Source: Alphaproteobacteria bacterium | GTDB lineage: Bacteria; Pseudomonadota; Alphaproteobacteria; Micavibrionales; Micavibrionaceae | Direction: 5' to 3' | Assembly (NCBI GenBank): GCA_023384135.1 | Contig: JAHDXS010000002.1 | Location: 248,001 to 312,000 of the forward strand | DNA: 64,000 nucleotides | Shown: positions 17,078 through 26,569 of the stretch, in pieces | How positions within the stretch are numbered: position 1 is the stretch's first letter | How the letters are laid out: every line of letters starts with the position of its first letter | Program-made: the position numbers and the translations under genes | The notes under the pieces: model-generated | Seen by the model: only the letters and a program-made list of their open reading frames with translations | Told to the model about the DNA's origin: nothing | The model's database searches: none

Positions 17078-18828
17078 GGTGTCTCCGCGATATTCAGGAC
17101 GATCACGAACCGCGCCCCCGTGGTCTTGCCTTGGCGGCTCTTGACGTTTTCGGCGTAGATCATGCCGTTATGCGCCTCGACGATCTGCTTGCAGATCGAA
17201 AGCCCCAGCCCGGAATGCTTGCCGTACTGCTCCTGCGGCCGCTCGGAATAAAAACGGTCAAAAACGGTCTTGAGGTTGTTCTCGGGAATGCCCGGCCCCT
17301 CGTCCTCGAAGCTGATCGTCACGCGCTTTTGCCGCTTCTCGACCTTGATGCGGATGATGCTCTTGACCGGGGTGAAGGTCAGGGCGTTGGAAATGATGTT
17401 ATGAAACACTTGCCCCAGCCGCCCCTCATTCCCCTGGATCAGAATGTCCTCCTCATGCGGATAATCCAGCATGATCATCACGCCGTCCTTGATTGCCGTA
17501 TCGGGATCGACCCTGTTTTTGCTGCGGTCCAGAGGGTTCTTGTAGAGGTCCAGCAGCTTGCGCAGCAAAGTGCGAATGCTGAGCGTCTCGAACGACTCCC
17601 GCGACAACTCGGCCTCCAGCCGCGATGCGCCGGAAATATCGGAAATCAGGCGATCAAGCCGCGCGATATCGTGCAAAATGATGGCCAGAAGCTTGTCCTG
17701 ATCCTCTTTCTTTTTGACCACCGAAACGCTTTCGATCGCGCTCTTGAGCGAAGTCAGCGGGTTCTTGATCTCGTGAGAAACATCCGCAGCAAAACTCTCC
17801 ATCGCGTCCATGCGCTCAAGAAGCGCGTTGGTCATATCGCTAAGCGCAATCGAAAGCTCCCCGATCTCGTCCTTGCGCCCGCTCATGTCGGGAATCTCAT
17901 CCCCGCGCAGCTTCCCCCGCCGCACCTTGTCTGCGGCATCGGCCAGCTTGCGTAACGGCCGGGCGATCACCCCGGAAAGATAGATGGAAAGGGCGATCGT
18001 GAAGATCAAAACGGCAAGAAAAACCTTGAGAATGTCGTACCACGCGTCGCCCAGCGCCTTGCGGATATCCCGCCCCTCGCTGACCAGATACACGACCCCC
18101 GCGATCTCGTTATTGTATTTGATCGGCATGGCGGCGGTCAGCATGATGGCGTTTTCGCGGTCCCGCCATGCCGAAAAACTGCTCTTGTTGTTCATCGCGT
18201 CCAATACATTGTCGTAATCTTCTGATTGATTCGAATTGATTTCGCGGTACTCCGGCAAGGCGTCCTGCTCAGGCAGGAAAGACAGCAAAAAGGCGCCCAT
18301 CTGCTTGAGCATCTGGATACTCTCCCAAGTATGCTCTTCTTCGCGTTGAACCACAAAAAGCGGCCCGATCTTTCGCTCTTCGATCAACTTCTGTGAATCG
18401 GCGATAAGTGTGCCGGATGTATCGAAGACGCGGATGCGCTTGCCGAGTGTCGCCCCGAACAGCCCGACGACCCGCCGCACATTCTCGACCGCAAGGCCGG
18501 AATCGCTGGCCGCACCGTCAGCGCGCCCCGCCTCGGTGACAGCGGCGGTCACAAGAAAAATCTCTGTCTCGAAGGTCTCAAGCTTGGTCTGAATCAGGCG
18601 GCTCTGATAGTCCCCGAGATAAAGAACGCCGAGCATAAGGCTCAGCAGCGCGATGGCGTTGACGGCAATAATCCGCAAAGTAAGGCCGGTAATCCGGCCC
18701 TGTGTCCCGCCCCAATACAGATCGAAAAGCTGGTCGAACTCGCCATTGCGCAAGCCGATCCGCAGCCAGCGTTCACTGCTGCTCTTTGATTTTGTATCCG
18801 ACTCCGTAGAGGGTTTCGATTTGGTCAA
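17074..18828 (-). CDS. chvG: ChvG-type sensor histidine kinase
   Basis: About 584 aa. Two membrane segments (around residues 48-70, IIAVNAIALLSLMLGVLYLG, and around 260-290) flank a periplasmic sensor domain. A HAMP segment, the H-box VSHEIKNPLTSL, and ATPase boxes DEGPGIPENN and HSGLGLSICKQI follow. ChvG phosphorylates ChvI in response to acid or envelope stress in rhizobia and relatives. The longest frame starts at a TTG inside chvI (56-bp overlap) and no ATG precedes the first membrane segment; a shorter start near 18753 is possible. Downstream rapZ overlaps by 4 bp. Confidence 0.92.
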   Translation of the reverse strand: MTKSKPSTESDTKSKSSSERWLRIGLRNGEFDQLFDLYWGGTQGRITGLTLRIIAVNAIALLSLMLGVLYLGDYQSRLIQTKLETFETEIFLVTAAVTEAGRADGAASDSGLAVENVRRVVGLFGATLGKRIRVFDTSGTLIADSQKLIEERKIGPLFVVQREEEHTWESIQMLKQMGAFLLSFLPEQDALPEYREINSNQSEDYDNVLDAMNNKSSFSAWRDRENAIMLTAAMPIKYNNEIAGVVYLVSEGRDIRKALGDAWYDILKVFLAVLIFTIALSIYLSGVIARPLRKLADAADKVRRGKLRGDEIPDMSGRKDEIGELSIALSDMTNALLERMDAMESFAADVSHEIKNPLTSLKSAIESVSVVKKKEDQDKLLAIILHDIARLDRLISDISGASRLEAELSRESFETLSIRTLLRKLLDLYKNPLDRSKNRVDPDTAIKDGVMIMLDYPHEEDILIQGNEGRLGQVFHNIISNALTFTPVKSIIRIKVEKRQKRVTISFEDEGPGIPENNLKTVFDRFYSERPQEQYGKHSGLGLSICKQIVEAHNGMIYAENVKSRQGKTTGARFVIVLNIAETP

Positions 18829-19471
18829 AGTTATCGTCTACTTTTTTAAACTTGTTGCGAATCCGCTTGATATGAGAGTCAACAGTCCGATCATCGACAT
18901 AGATATTCTCACCATACGCCATATCAATCAACTGGTCACGGGTCCGCACATGCCCGGGGCGGGTCACCAGCGCCTTGACCAGAAGAAATTCCGTAACGGT
19001 CAGGTTAACGGGCTCCCCGCGCCATGTGCACAAATGCCTCGCCTCGTCCAACTCGATGTCGCCGTAAATAATGTTCTGCTGGGCAGACGCCTTTTGGGGC
19101 TCATTCTTGAGATCCTGACGCCGCAGCAAAACCCGGATACGTTCGATCAGAAGACGCTGCGAAAAAGGCTTGGTAATATAATCGTCCGCCCCCATGCGCA
19201 GGCCTAGCAGCTGATCGATTTCATCGTCTTTGGACGTTAAAAAAATAACGGGAATTTCTGAATTTTCCCGAATTTTTTTGAGAACCTCCATACCGTCCAT
19301 GCGTGGCATCTTGATATCCAGAACCACGAGGTCGGGGTTGATCCGTTTGATAGCGTCAAGTCCGGACTCCCCGTCACTATAGGTTTCAACCGAAAATCCC
19401 TCGGCTTCCAAAACCATCGACAACGACGCGGTGATATTCCGGTCATCATCGACGAGGATAATTTTACTCAT
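18773..19471 (-). CDS. chvI: ChvI-type response regulator (OmpR family)
   Basis: 232 aa from the ATG at 19469-19471, which has a GGGGAG Shine-Dalgarno 9 nt upstream; a TTG two codons earlier is less likely. The receiver has VDDDRNIT, phospho-Asp in VVLDIKMPRMDG and the invariant Lys in DDYITKPFSQR. An OmpR winged helix ends the protein (RTRDQLIDMAYG, VDSHIKRIRNKF). The segments DIKMPRMDGM and KPFSQRLL are strongly ChvI-like. It should form a two-component system with the overlapping chvG gene. Confidence 0.95.
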   Translation of the reverse strand: MSKIILVDDDRNITASLSMVLEAEGFSVETYSDGESGLDAIKRINPDLVVLDIKMPRMDGMEVLKKIRENSEIPVIFLTSKDDEIDQLLGLRMGADDYITKPFSQRLLIERIRVLLRRQDLKNEPQKASAQQNIIYGDIELDEARHLCTWRGEPVNLTVTEFLLVKALVTRPGHVRTRDQLIDMAYGENIYVDDRTVDSHIKRIRNKFKKVDDNFDQIETLYGVGYKIKEQQ

Positions 19472-19513
19472 GCTCAAAGCTCCCCAACTTGCTCCGGATT
19501 CTCCAATGACTGC

Positions 19514-19529
19514 GGCATGATAGCATGCC
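19514..19529. repeat. small inverted repeat upstream of chvI
   Basis: Perfect GGCATG / CATGCC arms with a 4-bp ATAG loop, 43 bp upstream of the chvI start and 18 bp past the folC stop. No T tract follows on either strand, so it is not an obvious terminator. An operator or a weak folC 3' hairpin are both possible. Confidence 0.4.
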
Positions 19530-19546
19530 CCGGGACGATAGAAAAC

Positions 19547-20908
19547 TCAAACTCGGCATCCTGCCTCTGCGCGCTCGTCGGCAAGCCTTAAAAAATCGCC
19601 GGCAAGATAGACCGACCCGGCAACCAGCACACGGCAAGGCCCGTCAGAAGTCGCGGCATCTAAAGCCTCCGGCAGTGAACCGAAAGCCTGAACCGCGCAT
19701 GATCCCGTCAGGTCGCCCGCAGCCTCCCGCAACCGCGCGGGCGTAAGGCCTTGGGGCTCTTCCTGTATCGGCGTGAGGTAAATACCATCCACAAGCCTCG
19801 CCAGCGGCGCCAGAAACCCGCGCACATCCTTGTGCGCCAGCATCCCCAGAACCAGCCGGACCGGCTTCGGGTCATCTTCGGTCCACCCGCGAATCACCTG
19901 CGCCAGAGCCACTCCCGCGCTGTCGTTATGGCCGCTGTCGAGCCACACCTCCGTATGCTCGCCCAACCCGAACGCGCGGCCTTCAAACCTTTGAAGCCGC
20001 CCGTTCCAGCGCACATTCCGCAACCCGCGCACAATCGAATCCGCCGACACGGGCAATTCCTCGGAAACCAGACGCAGCGCCATGATCGCTGCGCCCGCGT
20101 TGGCGATCTGATGCGCGCCGTAAAGCGCGGGGGCAGGCAAATGCAGCCGCTCGCCCCCCTGCTCGAAAGCCATGCCGTCCCCTTCGGAAAAACTCCGCCA
20201 ATCTCGCCCGAACGCGTAAATCGGAGCGCTCAAAGCACCCGCAGTCTCGGCCACGGCGCGTAAAACCGCATCGCCGTCTGCGCCGTCCGCCTGCGCACTG
20301 ATAACGCAGGGCCGCCCCGGCTTGATGATCCCGGCCTTCTCAAGGGCGATCTGGGCAATCTCCTCGCCCAGAAACTCCGTATGGTCGCGCGAAATGCGGC
20401 TAATGATGCTGACAAGCGGAGAGGCAATCACGTTCGTACAATCCAGCCGCCCGCCCATGCCGACCTCAAGCAGCAGCACGTCGGCGGGCGTTTCTGCGAA
20501 AGCCTTGAAGGCGATCGCTGTGGTAATCTCAAAGAACGACAGCCCGGAGAGATTATGCTGCGCCTGCGCCTCGTCGATCAACCTCTCAAGATGTGTGTCC
20601 TCTATCTCGGCTCCAGCAAGAACGATCCGCTCATTCACCCGCTGCAAATGCGGAGAGGTATAGGTATGGACGCGCCGGCCTTGCGCCTCCAGAATGGCCC
20701 GCAAAAACGCGACGATCGAGCCTTTGCCGTTGGTTCCCGCGACATGAATCACAGGCGGCAACCGCAAATGCGGATCGCCCATATGGTGCAGCAATGTCCT
20801 GTAACCTTGTGCGTCCCAGTTCACGCGTGAACGCGTCCGCAATGCATAAAGCCGTTCAAGCTTGTCGCGGAGGGTCGGATTGGTGTGTCGGAGATCGGAA
20901 ACATGCAT
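19547..20908 (-). CDS. folC: bifunctional folylpolyglutamate synthase / dihydrofolate synthase
   Basis: 453 aa, Mur-ligase fold. The P-loop HVAGTNGKGSIVAFL and the Mur signatures TSPHLQRVNERI and LLEVGMGGRLDCTNVI are present. It adds glutamate to dihydropteroate and to folates. It follows accD leftward with a 15-bp gap, the classic accD-folC order. The gene reads straight to a stop 76 bp before the chvI start. Confidence 0.96.
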   Translation of the reverse strand: MHVSDLRHTNPTLRDKLERLYALRTRSRVNWDAQGYRTLLHHMGDPHLRLPPVIHVAGTNGKGSIVAFLRAILEAQGRRVHTYTSPHLQRVNERIVLAGAEIEDTHLERLIDEAQAQHNLSGLSFFEITTAIAFKAFAETPADVLLLEVGMGGRLDCTNVIASPLVSIISRISRDHTEFLGEEIAQIALEKAGIIKPGRPCVISAQADGADGDAVLRAVAETAGALSAPIYAFGRDWRSFSEGDGMAFEQGGERLHLPAPALYGAHQIANAGAAIMALRLVSEELPVSADSIVRGLRNVRWNGRLQRFEGRAFGLGEHTEVWLDSGHNDSAGVALAQVIRGWTEDDPKPVRLVLGMLAHKDVRGFLAPLARLVDGIYLTPIQEEPQGLTPARLREAAGDLTGSCAVQAFGSLPEALDAATSDGPCRVLVAGSVYLAGDFLRLADERAEAGCRV

Positions 20909-20923
20909 GCCGCTGATGTCCGG

Positions 20924-22072
20924 CTACTCTCCGGCGGCGCTCCCGCTGACCGGCATTTGCGCGGTGTCCGCAAGCTCCTGATCGTCATTGGCCTGCAGAA
21001 TATCCGTTTGTGGTCCCGCATTACGGCCGAGCTTTTTAACCGCGGCATGCGCGATGCGGACCTGCTCGAGAGCTCTGCGCGCAGCCGCACGCTCATTATC
21101 GTTAGCCTGGCCTTTTGCTGCGGCCTTCGATCCTGCGCCCGAGCTATCCGCCCCCTGCACACTGCCGCCTTCGGTCTGATCGTTGTCTCTGCGGCCGTTC
21201 TTTTTCGGGTCTTTGGTATAGGGTTTCTGCAAAAGAAGGCCGATCAAGGCGCCGATCGTATTCTTCATCTCCTTGCGCGGTACGATCATATCGACCATCC
21301 CGTGCTTCAAAAGATGCTCTGCCGTCTGGAACCCTTCGGGCAATTTCTCGCGCACCGTCTCCTTGATGACGTTCGGTCCGGCAAACCCGATCTGTGCGCC
21401 CGGCTCGGCAATATGAACGTCGCCCACCATGGCGAATGACGCGCTGACCCCGCCCGTCGTCGGGTCGGTCAGAACCACGATATAAGGAAGCTTGGCGTCC
21501 TTGACCATCTCGACCGCCACCATAGTCCGCGGCATCTGGATAAGGGAAAGCATCCCCTCCTGCATCCGCGCACCGCCGGAGGCCGGAATAACGATAAAGG
21601 CTGACTTGGTTTTGACCGCCTCCTGCGCCGCCTTGACGATCCCCTCGCCCACGGCCATGCCCATCGAGCCGCCCATGAAGCTGAAATTGAACGCAGCGAT
21701 CACGGCATCCAGTCCGCAAATCTGCCCCTTGGCCAACGTAATCGCGTCCCGCAAGCCGGTCTTGGCCTGAGAGCGCTTCATTCGGTCGATATAGCGCTCC
21801 TTATCCTTAAACTTAAGCGGGTCGAGTTCCACCTTGGGCGTCTCAAGAACCTCGTATTTCCCGCCATCGAACAGCATCACCAATCGTTCCTTGACCGGAA
21901 GCCGCAGGTGATGATTGCAGTAATGACAGACATTGTGGTTGGCGCTGAGATCCGTATGGAACAGCATCTTCTCGCACGAAGGGCATTTGGCCCAGAAGTT
22001 ATCGGGGACTTCCTTCTGCTCGCCAACGATCGAACGGATCCGCGGCGGTATGAAATTGGTCAGCCAGTTCAT
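20924..22072 (-). CDS. accD: acetyl-CoA carboxylase carboxyltransferase subunit beta
   Basis: 382 aa. The N-terminal zinc finger is complete: Cys30 and Cys33 in CPSC, Cys49 and Cys52 in CHYC. The crotonase-like carboxyltransferase core includes GGSMGMAVGEG and PASGGARMQEGMLSLIQM. With AccA it transfers CO2 from biotin to acetyl-CoA to make malonyl-CoA. About 80-90 residues at the C-terminus, rich in charged residues and Ala, extend past the E. coli length of 304; they look disordered and are probably lineage-specific. Gene order trpA-accD-folC is conserved in alphaproteobacteria. Confidence 0.96.
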   Translation of the reverse strand: MNWLTNFIPPRIRSIVGEQKEVPDNFWAKCPSCEKMLFHTDLSANHNVCHYCNHHLRLPVKERLVMLFDGGKYEVLETPKVELDPLKFKDKERYIDRMKRSQAKTGLRDAITLAKGQICGLDAVIAAFNFSFMGGSMGMAVGEGIVKAAQEAVKTKSAFIVIPASGGARMQEGMLSLIQMPRTMVAVEMVKDAKLPYIVVLTDPTTGGVSASFAMVGDVHIAEPGAQIGFAGPNVIKETVREKLPEGFQTAEHLLKHGMVDMIVPRKEMKNTIGALIGLLLQKPYTKDPKKNGRRDNDQTEGGSVQGADSSGAGSKAAAKGQANDNERAAARRALEQVRIAHAAVKKLGRNAGPQTDILQANDDQELADTAQMPVSGSAAGE

Positions 22073-22148
22073 ATTTTGTCTAGCCTTTGCATAATTATAT
22101 TAACGTGATGACACACAGGGTTCACAAAAAACATGGGATACGTCAAGC

Positions 22149-22976
22149 TCACGCAGAAGCCTTCAGAGCACCGGAAAGGGCGCGGATATGATCCAAGACG
22201 GCCGCCATTTCAGGCGCATCCTGGCCCAATCTATCCGATTTTTCCCTCAATTGCGCGATTTTTTCAACAATCGATGAACCGACCACGACCGCATCGCCGA
22301 ACGCCGACATTTCCTGTGCATCGTTTGGCGTCTTGATCCCGAATCCAACCGCCAGCGGCAAATCCGTCTTCTCGCGAATTAGCGCGGCGTGAGCGCGAAC
22401 ACTATCCAGATTCGCCTTGGCGGCCCCGGTAATACCGGCAATCGAGACATAATAAAGAAAGCCCGAAGCACCATCGAGAATCGTCTGCAAACGCGCCTCG
22501 TCTGTTGTCGGCGCGATCAGTCGGATCATATCGACGAATTGATTGCCGAGAGCCTCGCGCACAATCTGATCTTCCTCGGGCGGAAGATCGACGACGATTA
22601 CACCGTCTACACCGAAATCCGCGCAATCATGGGCGAACTTGTCGACCCCATAACGATAGACCGGGTTGGCATAGCCCATCAAAACGATCGGGGTGGAGCT
22701 GTTTTCTTTTCGAAACGCCACGACCATATCAAAGATTTTTGCAATCGTGCACCCGCCGGCAAGCGCGCGCTCTCCAGCCAGCTGAATGACAGGTCCGTCC
22801 GCCATCGGGTCGGAAAACGGCATCCCGATCTCGATAATATCCGCCCCGCAAGACGGCAGTGCCTTCAAGATCGAAAGGCTCGTCCCAACGTCAGGATCGC
22901 CGCCCATGACAAAGGTAATCAGAGCCTTGCGCTTTTGCGAACGCAGCGATTCGAATGTCTTGGCCAGCCGTTTCAT
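22149..22976 (-). CDS. trpA: tryptophan synthase alpha subunit
   Basis: 275 aa TIM barrel. The catalytic residues are visible in EIGMPFSDPMADGPVIQ (Glu and Asp of the alpha active site), and GFGIKTPNDA forms the phosphate loop. It cleaves indole-3-glycerol phosphate and channels indole to TrpB. Unusually, its start overlaps by 4 bp the stop of a GyrI-like gene that separates it from trpB; normally trpB and trpA abut directly. Confidence 0.97.
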   Translation of the reverse strand: MKRLAKTFESLRSQKRKALITFVMGGDPDVGTSLSILKALPSCGADIIEIGMPFSDPMADGPVIQLAGERALAGGCTIAKIFDMVVAFRKENSSTPIVLMGYANPVYRYGVDKFAHDCADFGVDGVIVVDLPPEEDQIVREALGNQFVDMIRLIAPTTDEARLQTILDGASGFLYYVSIAGITGAAKANLDSVRAHAALIREKTDLPLAVGFGIKTPNDAQEMSAFGDAVVVGSSIVEKIAQLREKSDRLGQDAPEMAAVLDHIRALSGALKASA

Positions 22977-23479
22977 GCGCGGGGCTCCTTCAAACCGATA
23001 TAAACCAGAACCTCGTGAACACCCTCTTCGAAAAAGCGTGGCCCGTAGACTTCAAAATCCGTATTAAACGCCCGGTCAAGATCGCCCTCCCACACGGCCA
23101 CCCACGTTTCGATCAGGGCTTTGGGCTGCTCGCCGCGTGCCGACAGGCTCGCATATTCCCCTGCACCGACCTGCACGGCATGCAGCATCGGATGCGCGGA
23201 TGCGGCGTCAGAAGGCGCAGCATAACCGATCGTCAGGCGGTAAGGTTTCGTATGATCGCCCTCGTAATCCGAATAGACCGCATAGATCACATCGCTTGCC
23301 CGCTCGGGAATTCTCTGCGCCACCTGCTGCTCGAAGAAAGATTGCCAGAGCGTATTGATCTGTTCCGCCGCGCGGTCGTCTTGATTATCAATCACGGCGC
23401 TGATCCCGCGCACCGTAAACGCCTCGACAGGTTCAAGTCCTGCTTTAACATCATACTGCAGAGCGGCGTGGGCACTCAT
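22973..23479 (-). CDS. GyrI-like / AraC effector-binding domain protein inside the trp operon
   Basis: 168 aa, a single small-molecule-binding domain of the GyrI/SOUL-like type: an N-terminal strand ending [15 protein letters not shown], a central [11 protein letters not shown], and a C-terminal [19 protein letters not shown]. Such domains usually bind hydrophobic or cationic ligands and often follow an AraC or MerR helix-turn-helix, which is absent here. It overlaps the trpB stop by 4 bp and the trpA start by 4 bp, so it is translated with both. Function unknown; a ligand sensor or an enzyme on an indole-like compound can be imagined but is unsupported. Confidence 0.8.
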   Translation of the reverse strand: MSAHAALQYDVKAGLEPVEAFTVRGISAVIDNQDDRAAEQINTLWQSFFEQQVAQRIPERASDVIYAVYSDYEGDHTKPYRLTIGYAAPSDAASAHPMLHAVQVGAGEYASLSARGEQPKALIETWVAVWEGDLDRAFNTDFEVYGPRFFEEGVHEVLVYIGLKEPRA

Positions 23480-24699
23480 AACTTGACCCCAAGCTTATCG
23501 GCCACGGTAAAGATATCCTTGTCGCCGCGGCCACAGAGATTCATCACGATATGATGATCGGAAGGCAGGCTCCCGGCGATCTTCGCAACGTGCGCAAAGG
23601 CGTGCGCGGGTTCCAGAGCGGGAATGATCCCCTCCAGTTTCGCACAAAGCTGGAACGCGTCCAGGGCCTCTTCGTCCGTAACGGAAACATATTCGACACG
23701 CTTATGATCGAAAAGCCACGCGTGCTCCGGCCCGATGCCCGGATAATCCAGCCCCGCCGAAATCGAATGCGCATCCTTGATCTGCCCATGCTCGTCCTGA
23801 AGAAAATAACTGCTCATCCCGTGCAAGATGCCTGGTGTGCCGCCGGTAAGACTCGCAGCATGCTCCCCGCTTGCAACGCCATGCCCGCCAGCCTCGACAC
23901 CGATCAGCTTCACGTCGGGATCGTCAAGGAACGGATGGAAAAGACCCAGCGCGTTCGATCCGCCGCCGATGCACGCCACCAGCGTATCCGGCAATCCGCC
24001 GTAACGGTCCGCAAACTGCTCGCGCACTTCCTTGCCGATCACCGACTGGAAATCCCTCACCATCATCGGGAACGGGTGCGGCCCCGCGACGGTACCGATC
24101 AGGTAATACGTGTCGTGAACGTTGCTGACCCAGTCACGCATCGCCTCGTTCATAGCATCCTTCAACGTTCCGGCGCCTGAGGTGACAGAACGAACCTCCG
24201 CGCCCAGAAGCTTCATGCGGAACACGTTCGGCGCCTGCCGCTGGACATCCGTCTCACCCATGAAAATGGTGCACGGCAAATCAAAGAGGGCACAGACAGT
24301 CGCCGTCGCCACCCCATGCTGCCCCGCGCCCGTCTCGGCGATAATACGGGTCTTGCCCATGCGCTTGGCAACAAGGATCTGCCCGATGCAATGATTGATC
24401 TTGTGCGCGCCGGTATGATTAAGCTCGTCGCGCTTGAAATAAATCTGCGCCCCGCCGAAATGCTGCGTGGCCTTTTCGGCATGATAAAGCGGCGAAGGCC
24501 GCCCGATATAATGCTTGGCGTATTTATCGAACTCGACCCAGAATTTGATGTCGTCCCGCGCCTCAAGATAGGCCTTCTCGACTTCAAGAATAAGCGGCAT
24601 CAGCGTTTCGGCGACAAAACGCCCGCCATAGGGGCCGAAATGCCCGCTCTCGTCAGGGCCTTTACGATAGGAATTGGGTCTTTTGGGTTCGCTCTGCAT
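23476..24699 (-). CDS. trpB: tryptophan synthase beta subunit
   Basis: 407 aa from the ATG at 24697-24699; a GTG one codon earlier is the alternative. The PLP lysine is in HTGAHKINH, and the phosphate loop GGGSNALG and the ETGAGQHG motif are intact. It condenses indole with serine to tryptophan. The stop overlaps the GyrI-like gene by 4 bp. Upstream lies an 88-bp gap to trpF containing a weak hairpin (AGCCGT / ACGGCT, 24756-24785) followed by four T on the minus strand, which could be a leaky intra-operon terminator. Confidence 0.97.
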   Translation of the reverse strand: MQSEPKRPNSYRKGPDESGHFGPYGGRFVAETLMPLILEVEKAYLEARDDIKFWVEFDKYAKHYIGRPSPLYHAEKATQHFGGAQIYFKRDELNHTGAHKINHCIGQILVAKRMGKTRIIAETGAGQHGVATATVCALFDLPCTIFMGETDVQRQAPNVFRMKLLGAEVRSVTSGAGTLKDAMNEAMRDWVSNVHDTYYLIGTVAGPHPFPMMVRDFQSVIGKEVREQFADRYGGLPDTLVACIGGGSNALGLFHPFLDDPDVKLIGVEAGGHGVASGEHAASLTGGTPGILHGMSSYFLQDEHGQIKDAHSISAGLDYPGIGPEHAWLFDHKRVEYVSVTDEEALDAFQLCAKLEGIIPALEPAHAFAHVAKIAGSLPSDHHIVMNLCGRGDKDIFTVADKLGVKL

Positions 24700-24787
24700 C
24701 ACGGGGTTTATAGCCTGTTTTAGGGATCAAGGAAAACCAAATTTTGACAAAACCGAGCCGTATCGAAACATCTGACGGAACGGCTAT

Positions 24788-25453
24788 TTACACGCTAAAG
24801 CCTTTTACCAGCTCAAGAAAAGCGCGGATTTTAGCTGGGTCCTTCACGCCCCGCGCCGCCTCCACGCCCGAGGAAACGTCCACGGCATCGGGCGAAAGCA
24901 GACCAAGCGCCGCCCTGACATTCTCGGGCGTTAACCCGCCCGACAGCATCCACGGCCTTGAAAAACTGCGCCCCTGAAGCAAAGACCAGTCGAAACTTTT
25001 TCCTGTTCCGCCCGGCAACCCGCCCGGCGCGGGCTTGGCGTCGAACAACAGCCAGTCTGCCACGGCTTCATAGTCCGGCACGATGTTAAAATCGGACTCA
25101 CTTGATACGGCTAACGCCTTGATAATAGGAATTTTAGTGCGTTCTTTTACACTCCAAACACGCTCCGGCGTTTCGGAACCGTGAAGCTGGATCATATCGG
25201 GCGAAACGGCCTCGATAACCTGTTCAAGCATCACATCATCGGGATCAACCAACAGCGCGACGACCGAAACTTTTTTCGATACCATCCAGCCTTTAATATG
25301 TTTGGCCAACCGCGCGGCCTCCTCGACCGTAACATGGCGCGGCGAACCCGGAAAAAATACAAGCCCGATGAAATCCGCCCCGTGGTCGATCGCGGCATCC
25401 AGATTCGCAATATCCTTCAAACCGCAAATCTTGACCTTCACGCCGCCGCTCAT
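24788..25453 (-). CDS. trpF: phosphoribosylanthranilate isomerase
   Basis: 221 aa TIM barrel starting with VKVKICGLKD; the catalytic Cys is in KICG and the acid in the VDVSSGVE phosphate loop. Third step of tryptophan synthesis from chorismate. The start overlaps the pyrF stop by 4 bp. trpF-trpB-trpA cluster here while trpEGDC are not in the window, the usual split in alphaproteobacteria. Confidence 0.95.
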   Translation of the reverse strand: MSGGVKVKICGLKDIANLDAAIDHGADFIGLVFFPGSPRHVTVEEAARLAKHIKGWMVSKKVSVVALLVDPDDVMLEQVIEAVSPDMIQLHGSETPERVWSVKERTKIPIIKALAVSSESDFNIVPDYEAVADWLLFDAKPAPGGLPGGTGKSFDWSLLQGRSFSRPWMLSGGLTPENVRAALGLLSPDAVDVSSGVEAARGVKDPAKIRAFLELVKGFSV

Positions 25454-26169
25454 GCCGTGCCGCGCAAATCGCTAAGGATATCCAGCGCCGCCGCCGCCGG
25501 ATCGGCGGCTCCGGTGATCGGTCGCCCGACGACAAGATGATTCGCCCCTGCGGAAAGGGCCTGCCTAGGGGTCATGACCCGTTTCTGGTCGCCCGCCGCC
25601 GCGCCTTCGGGCCGGATTCCGGGCACCATCAGGATAAAGTCCGGCCCGCACGCCGCACGCAGCCGCACGATCTCATGCGCCGAACAGACCACACCATCCA
25701 GACCGTTTTCCTTGGCCAACAGAGCCAGCCCCTCGACACGCTCCGAAAGCCCTGCCCTAAACCCCGCCTGCACAATCGACGCCTCATCAAGGCTTGTAAG
25801 AATCGTCACAGCCAAAAGCTTCGTTGCAGGTGCACAGGCCGCCTTCGCCGCCCGCATCATTTCCGCCCCGCCGCTCGCATGCACATTCAGATAGGCCGGG
25901 CTCATCCGCGCACAGATCGAACGCACCGCCCCCGCCACCGTATTGGGAATGTCGTGAAATTTGAGGTCAAGAAAAAGCGCAGCATCGCCCGCACTCTCCA
26001 TAACGCGCAACACGCCCTCCGGCCCCTGCGCGTTAAAAAATTCAAGCCCCAGCTTGAGACCGCCCGTCACCGGACCGATCTGCCGCGCCAACGCGATGGC
26101 TTGCGCAACATCCGGCGTATCGAGCGCACAAAAAATCTCCGGTTTGGTTCCGGCTGAACCTAAGCTCAT
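25450..26169 (-). CDS. pyrF: orotidine 5'-phosphate decarboxylase
   Basis: 239 aa. The active-site loop LDLKFHDIPNTVAGA carries the catalytic Asp-Lys-Asp set, and VPGIRPEG plus VVGRPITGA form the phosphate site. It makes UMP from OMP. It lies 30 bp downstream of lapA and overlaps trpF by 4 bp, so pyrimidine and tryptophan genes share a transcript. Confidence 0.96.
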   Translation of the reverse strand: MSLGSAGTKPEIFCALDTPDVAQAIALARQIGPVTGGLKLGLEFFNAQGPEGVLRVMESAGDAALFLDLKFHDIPNTVAGAVRSICARMSPAYLNVHASGGAEMMRAAKAACAPATKLLAVTILTSLDEASIVQAGFRAGLSERVEGLALLAKENGLDGVVCSAHEIVRLRAACGPDFILMVPGIRPEGAAAGDQKRVMTPRQALSAGANHLVVGRPITGAADPAAAALDILSDLRGTA

Positions 26170-26199
26170 GCAAAACTCCGCAATATTGAATGAATCAGT

Positions 26200-26568
26200 C
26201 TATCCGATTCGGACAGGCAGAGCCGGATAGGTCTCGCCGCCCTGCGAGGATAGGCTTTCCGGCGCACGTGCAACAGCATCTTTTGCGGCCGCAACCTGAC
26301 GGTTGAGAGTCTTAATTTCTTTTTTCTGCTTGCGCCGCTCGCTGCGCAGCCGCCCCATATTCATCCAGACGGCGGCAGCGCCTAGAAAAAATCCCAAAGC
26401 CATGAACCCCAAAACCGCGAGATAAGCGGGAACGGTCACCGCGCCCTCGCCCAAGGGATTCCAGAAAATTTGAATATCGTGCCGATTAACCACCGCGAAC
26501 ACAGCGGCGGCAACGGTGATAAGGAACCCGAAGATCCAGCGGATAATGGCCATGGCCCCCTCGGTCAT
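26200..26568 (-). CDS. lapA: LapA family (DUF1049) membrane protein
   Basis: 122 aa with two membrane segments (IIRWIFGFLITVAAAVFAVV and AYLAVLGFMALGFFLGAAAV) followed by a basic, heptad-like region (MGRLRSERRKQKKEIKTLNR), the LapA layout. In enterobacteria LapA works with LapB and FtsH in controlling LPS synthesis; no lapB is present here. The ATG starts one base after the ihfB stop; an internal ATG at 26553 is an alternative. ihfB-lapA-pyrF is a conserved alphaproteobacterial order. Confidence 0.85.
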   Translation of the reverse strand: MTEGAMAIIRWIFGFLITVAAAVFAVVNRHDIQIFWNPLGEGAVTVPAYLAVLGFMALGFFLGAAAVWMNMGRLRSERRKQKKEIKTLNRQVAAAKDAVARAPESLSSQGGETYPALPVRIG

Positions 26569-26569
26569 T

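Noticed and set aside
24756..24785. trp attenuator between trpF and trpB
   Set aside because: The hairpin is weak (6-bp stem, 18-nt loop, four T) and no Trp-rich leader peptide is present.
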